From contig NC_133933.1 in NCBI RefSeq assembly GCF_031877795.1, forward strand, positions 72,172,503-72,236,502: a stretch of 64,000 nucleotides of DNA. The letters are read 5' to 3'. This DNA comes from Strix aluco. Taxonomy: Eukaryota; Chordata; Aves; Strigiformes; Strigidae. Made by a program: the position numbers and the translations under genes. A model generated the notes under the pieces. It had not been told where the DNA came from. It saw only the letters and a list, made by a program, of their open reading frames with translations, and did no database searches. Positions 52,111 through 61,359 of this stretch are shown one piece after another. Positions within the stretch are counted from its first letter, which is position 1. Every line of letters starts with the position of its first letter.

Positions 52111-52837
52111 GTAAGGTATCACACGTTGTCTTTGAATCTTTTACAATCATAGGCCATGTTGTGTCAGTTTACAGTCTCCATTTCATTGGTGTATTTTTAT
52201 GGCATGTACACAGATGGCTCTCAGTTCCCTGTAACAGGCAAATTAGCCATTATAGACAACAATGGTTAAAATCTCCAGTGGGTGTTAATTGATCCATGAA
52301 GAACAACAGAACCATGCTGACTCACAGCAGAAAGCTTGGCCATATAATTTTGCATGGATAATCCTTTACCGCATTGATACAAAAGTGAAGAGACTCAAAG
52401 TGGCTGTGTTAAAATCTTTATTAAGGGAAGCATATGTTTTCATGATGTAAAGATAATTTTGCTCAGCTGGAAATGGCAGAATTAAATTCACAGAAAGGCA
52501 GGTTGTATAGATATTTTTGACCACATGGTTTTGTACTTACCTAAGTGGCAAATAGATTTGGAATAAAAAGGGTAGCCATTTTAGAATAGCATTTGATGTT
52601 AAGAAAGAAGTGCTCCTTCTGGGATCACTTTCTTCATGGTTAATCTAAGGCAATGCATTTGTTCATTAATTTTTGTGTTGAGTCTGGCTGAGATAGAGTT
52701 AATTTTCTTCACAGCAACCTGTAAGACATTGTGGTTTTGATTTCTGACTAAAAAAGCATTGATAACACACCAATCCTTTGACTGTTGCACGGCAGTGCCC
52801 CTACAGTGTCAAAGCCTTCTCTTTTCCCAGGCTGCCT

Positions 52838-52869
52838 GCCCCCTCCCCCCCCCCCCCCCCCGCCCCCCC
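52838..52869. repeat. Poly-C tract followed by G-rich sequence
   Basis: CCCCCTCCCCCCCCC and further C residues, with a G at 52862, then CAGCAAGGAGGCTGGG. Within the next ~50 bases there are several GGG/GGGG runs. Both strands could adopt G-quadruplex or i-motif structures. It is also a likely polymerase-slippage site. Confidence 0.85.
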
Positions 52870-55493
52870 TCAGCAAGGAGGCTGGGAGTGGGTAAGAGGT
52901 TGGGAGGGGACACAGAGGGGACAGCTGACCCCAAATGACCAAGAGATATTCCATGACATATAATGCCATGGTCAACAATAAAAACTGAGGGGATGGTTGG
53001 CCTGGGAAGGTAGCCATAGCTCAGAGACTGGCTGGACATTGTTCTGCTTCTGGGAGGTGGTGTGTGACTGCCTTTGCATCACTGGGGTTTTTTTCTTCTT
53101 TCCTTCATTTATTAAACTGTATTTATCTCAAACCACAAGTTTTCTTGCTTTTGTTCTTACTGTTGTCTCTCCTGATGAGATCATCATCTGGATGTTGAGG
53201 GAAGTGAGTGAGCACCTGAGTGGGTGCTTAGCTGCTGGCTGGGGTCAACCCACCAGTTTTCTTGCATATATTGGAAGAATCAAAGAAAGGCACCTTGACA
53301 GACTTTAATGAGCAAGACTGTCCAGGAGGTATTTAACTTTGGTTGCAGTTACTCCCATGTGAAAATACAAATTCCCTACAGGGAAAGAAGAAAAAACATT
53401 GGAAGTACTTTCAGGTCTCTGCACTGTGATTATGCTGCACTTTAAATGCAACGTAACTCATGGAATTATATTTTGGGGTGTTCAGGAAAAGCTATTTTTT
53501 GTGTTGCTCTCAAATTAAGGTCCAATTGTAACCACCCTGGAAGGGGAGTCTGTGTGAGTAACCCCTCCTTGCCTGCTGGAGGTGTTCCTCAGTGCCAATG
53601 CCAACACCACATGCAGGTCCACAGCTGCACAGAGGTCCTGGGAAACGATTAGAACAGACCTCAGGAGAAGTGAATGTGTAAGGTGGGTCCCTCAGATAAG
53701 GGCAATACAACAAATATCTACATCATTTCATTCTGTCTTTACTTGTACTATGGAAACTTGTTTTCTGCTAATCTGTGCAGTGAATCTTGTAGCAGCTTAA
53801 ATAAGCCATCCTGTTAGGCTAGGGAGGATACACGAGAAACTGGAGCTAACAAGCAAGCCGTTGGCCTGGTACTGACCTAGGGTACAGAACTGGAGAAGAA
53901 TTCCCTAATGTTGTGTTTCTGGTAGACCCATACCCTTGTCAGGAGGATTTAGACCTGCAGTTACTAATGGCTGCATGTGGAGCACAGGTAGATGCTGACT
54001 CTAGGCTAACCTCGTGCAGAAGACAATATTTTACTGAAGTGAGAAGAGAGCAATAAGGGTAGGAGAGGGATGAGCTGAGGTTCCTTTGCACATTCAAGAG
54101 TGAGAGCGACCTTAGACTGCAGCTGTCCAAAGAAGCGCGTTTAAGCAGACTGTTCCAAAGACATTATTTTTGTCACATGCTTGTTATAAATAAATAATAA
54201 ACTGCAGTCAGAATGCTTAGAGTTATGCAGATTCATAAATCTCCTTCCCTGGAAAGGTGAAACAAGTAGAGATCCCTTATTCATAAGATTAAACATCCTG
54301 AGTTGTAACATAATAGGTTTAAAGTCACACAGAATGCATTATCTTCTCTATCCCAAGCACCACGAATCCTCTGAGAGGACGTGGATTGTAGTGGATAGGC
54401 TCTGCCTTGGCCTCTCTGCCAGCAGTAGCGATAGGGGAGACTGCATTTTCTTCTACATGTATCAGGGATGTCTCAGGGTTCAGAACGTTGGAAATTGTGC
54501 CAAACTGATAAATGGCCCTCTTTGCATATTTTGTGACTATGCATAGACTCATTTGCATAAATAACAGACGAACGTCCTAATGAGCCGAACTTAAGCTTGA
54601 CAAGGTGGCAGCCTGGAATAAGCTTTAGTGCTGCATGAATTGCCATGCTCCTCCCGCAGGCAGCTCCCTGCCTGGTGCTTAGGGAGCTCTGGCTGCTTGC
54701 TGGAGGGTGGTGAATGGCTTCCGTGCCCACCAGTTGGGAAGCTCTGCCTGGCTTCGTGCTCCAGGATTAAATGCTGCTGCTCCATGAGTCCACAGAGGAC
54801 TAAGATCCGGCTGTTTTATGCCAATACCTGAGGATGCTCTGCAAGGGTGGGTCACCTCTAGCTATGGCTTGTGCTTTGATCGCCTCTTAGCTCACAGCAA
54901 GGCTGTGAGGGCAGAGAGGCTCCAGCTGTCTCTGCCTGCTGTTGCCTGACCTTGGTGAGGGAACACTAGGGCCAGGAGAGGGACTAGGCAGTGTGCATTT
55001 CACTGTGCACTTTTGTTCATGCTAATTACTGAATTGTATGAGATTAGCTGCCAGCATGGACTGGAACCTCAGATGAGTGCAAGAACTGCCTTTGCTTGCG
55101 CGCAAGGTGCAATGCTGCAGACACACATGTTTGCACAGTTCAGAAAAGTCCGAAGACATCATGTCAATTCTCAAACTTAATATAGCTACATTAACCAAGC
55201 GCTCTGCCCAGTCTCTTCACAGGGCTAATTAAGTTGGCTTGGCTCCTGCTGACACAGCTTTCACTTCCAGAGCCTGGGGATCTCTCCTCTTCCCTCCACA
55301 GTGCAGCATAGACTTTCCTTTTCCCTCTCATCTGATCTTTTTGTTAGGATAAGAAACATCCAGACCACGTATGTTCGCAATTTTGTATTAGTTGTCAATT
55401 GAATAAAGACAGAAAACCCCAAGGGAAATACATGCAAAATAAACAAATTAAACAAAATGGTATGTATCAAATGATTAAATCAGTCTGATATTT

Positions 55494-55553
55494 CAGATAT
55501 CAGATATCTATCTAATATCAGTATCAGATATCAGATATCTAATAACCAGTATC
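55494..55553. repeat. 31-bp tandem duplication with internal palindromes (AGATATC-rich)
   Basis: CAGATATCAGATATCT begins at 55494 and again at 55525. The second unit lacks about four bases (CTAT-like) present in the first. The unit is made of self-complementary GATATC steps and so can form small hairpins. Confidence 0.8.
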
Positions 55554-56865
55554 ACCTCTACCCACAAACCCTACTGGCTTTGCACCCCCAGATGAGGATA
55601 GCGATGGTCAATTATACCCTTTGTCTAATGGTAAAACTTGGGATACAAGCAGTCATTCACAAGAAATCCACATTTTCCTCACTGGAATCATTGGAATAAA
55701 GTCCTCAGGGAGCTCTAACTGCCATGTTGAATTAAATAGTTTAAGCCATTTAATTTCTGATTAGTGAGCTTAGCCAGAAAATGAGAATGACCTAATAAAA
55801 CCCTAGAAGGTAATGCTACAGATTTGAGAATGGAGCACCTCACTCACTTGTCAAGTTGTTCCTGGAGAGAAGTTCCCGTGGGAGGAACCAGTCAGGACCT
55901 CACCTTCTTGAAATTAAAATTCATTTAAAAGGAACAAGCCAGATGTGCTTGTTCTTTTCAAAGTTAGAACACCATGGTGAATATAACAAACCAAGTTTTT
56001 GCTTAGTAACTCCAGAGTAATGTTTCAGGTGGGATCCTGGACAGAAAAGGCTTGAAAATTGTTTCCTAAAACGTCCTTAGGCTTTTTACTTCCTAACTAT
56101 ACTTTCCTCCCCTTAAGGGGATTCAAGCAGCAAAAGTTTTCTAGCTTTCTTTTTGCTTATCAGAATTACCTGTTCAGCTGAGAGGCTGACATAGTGCTAC
56201 GTGATCAACAGATTGAAAGAAATTATCACCAACACAGTTCCAGCAGTGAATAACCTTACAGATTTAAGAATGTGTTAATATATGTCCCTCAATGGCTTTG
56301 TTTTAAATGGAAATAATCAAAGAAGAGCCCACGCCAAACATTCCTAGGTGCCTGTTCATACTGGGGGAAGTATAATCAAGGCATGGAAGGCCACAGTTTA
56401 GTCCTGTAATACCCTGAGGACACTAAGTGCACTGCTTAAGGCAATTTAGAAGGACAGTATTTGGCTCCTGATAGAGTAAGAGAGGTTAGCTCCATCCAAG
56501 GCTATTTTCAGTGGTCCGCTTAGGTGTGTATTTAGCCTGAGCAACAGTAGTATCAGTAAAATACTCACCAGCTTCAAGTTAGGATTGCTGCTAAATTTCT
56601 TTTTGAATGTGGAACTGGAAAAGTCAGTCACACAGTAATCTGCTTGGCTCTGGCCAGAAAGCTGAGAGAATTCCAGATGGGGAAACTGGAATTTAATAAA
56701 ATAGTAAGTATCAGGGCATGATCGTTAATCATCATTCTGTGCTAAGGTCCATTATCCTTCAAAAAGTCATTACAGTGTTACAATATCAGGAACTTCCTTG
56801 CTTTCTTGTTTTTTATTTCAAAATTAAAATGAAAGAAAAATTATCACTTCCATCTGGCTTTGCAG

Positions 56866-57021
56866 TTCTACAAACTGAACTATCGAAATCTGCCATTAAC
56901 ATATTTATCTCATCTGTCTTCACAGCAAAATGAAGACTTATCTGGAATTAAATTGATAAGACATAAACTGCATATTTCAGTAAATGAGTTTTCCTGCAGC
57001 GCCTCCTTTCCTTCCTCCTAA
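56866..57021 (+). CDS. Weak candidate for THEMIS terminal exon (A)
   Basis: A pyrimidine-containing acceptor CATCTGGCTTTGCAG ends at 56865. From it, the phase 0 frame required by exon 4 stays open for 51 codons to TAA at 57019-57021. AATAAA follows about 100 bases later (near 57123). The length is close to the ~55 residues expected. The peptide contains S-S-Q-Q-N-E-D-L-S-G, loosely like the G-S-Q-N-D-L-V region of the mammalian tail. The remainder is not similar, and the residue composition (many L, S, F) is unlike the charged mammalian tail. It could be a chance open stretch. Confidence 0.15.
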   Translation, partial: FYKLNYRNLPLTYLSHLSSQQNEDLSGIKLIRHKLHISVNEFSCSASFPSS

Positions 57022-58623
57022 CTATTTCTTTTCTGCTTCCTGAGCATTTTTCAAGTTTTTAGACTTTATAGAGTAGATTTAACACAAATATTTCTGCTGT
57101 GTAGCAAGAAACTAACCTTCCTAAATAAATACATATTAGAAAATGCATGCAGGTCAGTCAGGAAGGAATAGGTAAGAACAGACTTCAGGAATTAATAATC
57201 TTTCGGCACTGGAAATGAGGGAGGAAATTGTGGATCATTAGTAGATGCAAAAATGTGCGTATGCAAATGTAAGAAAGAGGGTTTCTCTCTGTCAGGTTCA
57301 GCATTGTGGCTGCTGAAGCTGCAGCCATGCTTCCTCTTCCTCTCTTTTTCTCTGTCCCCACTGAAGAGGATGTTTCTCTCTCCTTGGAGTCTCACCTTCC
57401 ACCCTCTGTCTTCCCCTCCTTCCCCACATCCCATGTACTGTTGCTCCATGTCACTTTCCCATAGCTTTGTAAGTCCCTAATAAATATCATGGGAAGGCTG
57501 AAAGTGCAGCCCCTACAGATTAATGACCACCTCAAATTGTCATTGTGGCCAAGTTCTTGAAGTCTCTCAAAATGCCATGCTCACCCAGTGAGTTAGGTTC
57601 CAAATCCCCCCAACTCCTTCCCCTGCAGCTTCTCACTCCTCTGAGCACTACTTCCACACTGTGCAGCAGGGTCTCTTTCCTCCTAACACCCATCCTGTGC
57701 CACATTTCCCTGATTTCACCCAGACCCATGCATCTCAGGCCTCCCAACACTGCACTTGTCATGTGCCCTTCAGCCCCCACAACTTATATGACCTTGGTTC
57801 CCCAGACCTCTCTACTGCTTTCAGTCAGGCTTGTCTTTTTCTCTTCCTTGTTTCTTCCCAACACATCTCCCCCACTTTCTCTTCTCTCATGCAGTGCGCT
57901 GAAGCCAAGGCCACAGGCATTATTGGGTAGGATCTGCAAGACATTGCAAGTTACACATGGGTTTTCATCTCCTTCCCCAGCAGCGCCTGTTGCAAACCTC
58001 ATCAGAGCATCAAACTGGAGCAGGCTGTAGATGATGACAAGTGTCAAGCCATTTAATTCTATTGCAGGTTGGACAGTCCGAGCTGAAGGACTTTGTATTG
58101 GTGTTCTGTTGCAGAGATCCTTGTGGCTATGTCCATACCCGGGGGTCATGACGGTTTTCTGGTAACTCTATATGCATCCTGGAATCATGCTGGGCTGAAG
58201 CCTGCATGTGTGCCATCTCACCTCATGTCCTGGGCTTTTCTGCAAAAGAAACCAAGCAATGGTGGCTAGAGAAGCACTCTCATCTGCATGATGGGGATCC
58301 AGGACTGCTGGGCACACTATGGACTTTGTATGAACCAACAGGAAGGAGTTAGAGGAGCAGGAAACGCTAAAGCCCCAGCTAATAAATGTCTGGAGTTTCC
58401 TGATATTAAGGCATTAAGACCTCTTTCTCTTTTAAACAACACTAAAAGCTTAAAATTTCCACAGAGGAGCATCAAGTCTGTAGTAGGCACTTACTGAGGA
58501 TTGATGTTACTCTCAAAACCAAAATATAGTGGGGAAGATAACAATGTGCCTGCCAGAAGGACAGGCAGTAGATAATTTCCTGAAAAACTAGCAGGGCAAT
58601 CTGAGGTATAAGTCTCATTGCAG

Positions 58624-58746
58624 AAAGCCGTTACTGCTACAGGAAATGCTGATAGAGTACATGAAATTAAGGAAGGTACAGATGAACATTTGGATATGCT
58701 GACTGATGAAAATGCCAACTGGTTAAAAGCAAATTGCTTAATTTAG
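58624..58746 (+). CDS. Weak candidate for THEMIS terminal exon (B)
   Basis: An acceptor TCTCATTGCAG ends at 58623, and the phase 0 frame is open for 40 codons to TAG at 58744-58746. The peptide is hydrophilic (A-T-G-N-A-D-R-V-H-E-I-K-E-G-T-D-E-H and onwards), similar in character to the charged THEMIS tail, but not alignable by eye. The pyrimidine tract is short. It competes with candidate A, and neither is secure. Confidence 0.15.
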   Translation, partial: KAVTATGNADRVHEIKEGTDEHLDMLTDENANWLKANCLI

Positions 58747-59334
58747 AGCTAAAAATGAATTACTTGGAGAACAAAGAGAAAAGAAATATCAAAATAAAAA
58801 GGATGCCCAGAAGAAATAAAAAATTGGACCACATGAAAATATGGAACCCTTGATAAGAAGAAGGAAAATTCTGCACAGAGTGTATGAGCCAAAAGCCATT
58901 GATGTCAGTAAGGGGAGAATTGGCTGGCACATTTTTTTCTCTCTTGCAGAAAGTACACAACATAACAAAATACATAACATAACAAAATCAGATAATTATG
59001 TATAATTATGAAGCAGGACAAAAAAGTAGGAAATTAAATCCAAAATTCTAGGAAGTACTGCAGTAGAATAACTCTCCAAAAATGTAATTTAGGGGGGATC
59101 TGAAATGGTTTTTTTTTCATCTGGTGTTCCAAGTGGCTAGTCTTCCCCTGAGGCTGTTCTCCAGGCTGAAGTCTATCATTTGCCTTTCTCTTCATGGCAA
59201 GAAGGTTGGAAAATTAAGTTCATGGATAGTTGATTATTGAAGTGCTACCTATTACAGCCTGTATTTTGGTCTGTTCAGAAGTCACCATAGAGTTTTCCAG
59301 TTTAAACTGGCCAGAGATAATCTACCCAGAATGA

Positions 59335-59590
59335 ATTTCCAGCAGGAAACACAGTCCCTGTACTCCTGCAATGCCCGCCTGCAGCACCAGCATGCCACGA
59401 TCTGCCTGGAGCTCCTGAGGCTCCTGCAGAGCCAGCTGCTGGAACTCTCTGACTCCGTCCCTGCTTAAACACCTTTAGGGATTCTTCTGGGCTCCGAAGG
59501 CCAACCAGCACAAGGTGGCTGATGTCTCTGCTAGTAACTCGATCTTCAAGTTCGTGGGGCTGCTTGCAAACAGCATACTGGGACTGGGCC
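59335..59590 (+). other. GC-rich coding-like patch, possible pseudogene fragment
   Basis: One + frame from 59335 reads F-Q-Q-E-T-Q-S-L-Y, L-Q-H-Q-H-A-T-I-C-L-E-L-L-R and L-L-E-L-S-D-S-V-P-A and then stops. Shortly after, another frame gives A-N-Q-H-K-V-A-D-V-S and a hydrophobic end, V-G-L-L-A-N-S-I-L-G-L-G, before a stop. Together they resemble a coiled segment plus tail anchor broken by a frameshift. I recognise no family. The minus strand is also open for 104 codons here, so base composition alone could explain it. Confidence 0.2.
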
Positions 59591-61186
59591 TTGGGGTGTT
59601 CTAACTCCCAGATCACTCCCGGGAACTGTTTGGGAAAGAGCTAGTTGGCAGAGGTTGAAACTGAGCCCAGGGGTGTTTACAGGCACTGTTTAATCAACTA
59701 GTGTTGATGTAGCCTGTGCTAAAACAGAAAAATAAAGAAAAGGATGCTCATCAGAGTCACTGAAGTCTTGTATGTGGTCAGTGTAAAAGAAAGCACTGAC
59801 ATTTCCCATTTCCATTACACTTTCCTTCATGAAATTCAAACTTTTGCAGTACTGTCAGAGCTGGGCATCCCAAAACTGAAGGCATCCCAGAAGGTTGGGA
59901 TTATGCTTTGAAATATATTGCCCCATGAAATGAAATAAGAAAGTTGCTGTCAGTGTGACAGCAGGGTCAAATCCTAAAGGACCTATAGGCATGACTCACA
60001 TTTTCCAGAAAGTCCTTGCAGTGAGGAATTGAGTGATTATCAGGGAACAAAAAGTGCTGTGGAGAGACACATCAAATGCATTAAAATTCGTAAAGACAGT
60101 CTGAGTCCTGGGCTTTCCTCTCTGCTTTTCGAATGTGTTAGTCCAAAGACATGACATAAAAAGCATGATGATAATAAAATGCATAGTGAAGTTTATCAAT
60201 TATTATATGAGGGAGCTTTTAAAGGCTGAAAAACAATGTATTTAATGTCTGTACTGAGAAAATTAATTTCCCTTCTTTATGGATAGACATGTATAATTTA
60301 CACTGAACTTTGTCAAGGTATTTAACAGCATTATGTTCTTGTTCTACCTCAGGACATGAAATAATTTTACTTGTAAATATTTTAAATGGCAATATGTTGT
60401 GATGCTGTGATTCAGATTTTGCTCCCATTGGTTTCTTTTTCTCTTTTTTTAATACAAAGTAACAAGGGGTTTGAGGAGGCACCGGGTATTCTATTTTTGT
60501 TGTGATTTCTATGCTGTCACTGAAAAATCAGAACAATGATCCCAGACTTGCAATGACTGTAGGCAGTGACTTGTATCAATTGTCCACCTGAACCAGTGTG
60601 ATGGAGTCTCAGTAGAGTATCACTTGATAGTAGTCACAGGGGTAAAAAAGGAAAAGAAAGAAGCCTCTTTGCTAGCTTGTGGCATGCCATGCACCACCCT
60701 GATGGACAACACAGTGGCTAAAGAATACTTAGACTCTGCACTAATTAGGACTATAGATCAGCTAGAGATGAAATCTGATTAATAAAGCAGAATAAAGCCT
60801 TTCCCAAAGCATCATTTTCTTTTAAACTTTAAGTGTTTGAAAAAGTAAATAATATTTTATGTGTGAAATGAAGAACTCTATCTGGAAGCTACTTTTACCG
60901 ATCCATCTGTTTTGCCTAAGTGGTATATGCATGCTCTGTAGTACTGATGAGGAAAAGAGTGGCTGAGTTTGCTTGTGAATTGCTCTCATTTGAAGGGAGA
61001 TGTGCCAAGCAATTGAACAGCAGCTCTTCAGGAAAATTCTGGCCATGCAGGGAGTGGGGTTTGCAGGAGGTCAATACATTTGGTTTATATTCCCACTTCT
61101 GTCACATGCTGCTTCGGTGACACCAGACAAATCACATAAATATCATGGCCTCAAGATACATGAAGAAACTGCCGTGTGTGAAGAAA

Positions 61187-61359
61187 GAGTGTGGATTTAC
61201 AGCTCATTAGTTACTTTATATGGATGCTTAAATCTCAGGTAAATGTAAGATACATTGCCTCACTTTCAGTAAGGGTCAGAGCTACCTCACATTTACTCTG
61301 GAGCAATAACCACACAGACAGTTGCTATGGAGTAGTTAATGAGCTGTAAATCCACGCTC
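61187..61359. repeat. Long inverted repeat / hairpin element (28-bp outer arms)
   Basis: The left arm 61187-61214 (GAGTGTGGATTTACAGCTCA and onwards) pairs with the right arm 61332-61359. They match at 25 of 28 positions, and all three mismatches become G-U pairs in a + strand RNA. A second, weaker inner helix pairs 61234-61252 (containing GTAAATGT) with 61283-61302 (containing ACATTTAC). The total span is about 173 bases. It resembles palindromic ancient repeats or MITE-like elements known in vertebrates, but I cannot assign a family. It could also be a structured RNA. Confidence 0.6.

Noticed and set aside
52108..52152. Exon 4 read-through giving a THEMIS ending at the stop at 52150-52152
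   Set aside because: A good GTAAGG donor lies right after the AAG codon at the position equivalent to the mammalian exon boundary. A retained-intron isoform is possible but not supported.
55150..55185. Short stretch resembling the K-S-P-K-R-H-H-V segment of the mammalian THEMIS tail
   Set aside because: The resemblance needs a two-base frameshift to work and the frames stop within about a dozen codons. It is most likely chance.
57545..58030. Plus-strand open frame of 161 codons, rich in Ser, Pro and Leu
   Set aside because: The strand is pyrimidine-rich, which removes stop codons. A second frame (57661-57930) and the minus strand are open over the same bases, and no protein family is recognisable.
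61000..61242. Open frame of 80 codons overlapping the hairpin's left arm
   Set aside because: It has no recognisable domain and conflicts with the inverted-repeat structure, which is the more specific explanation.
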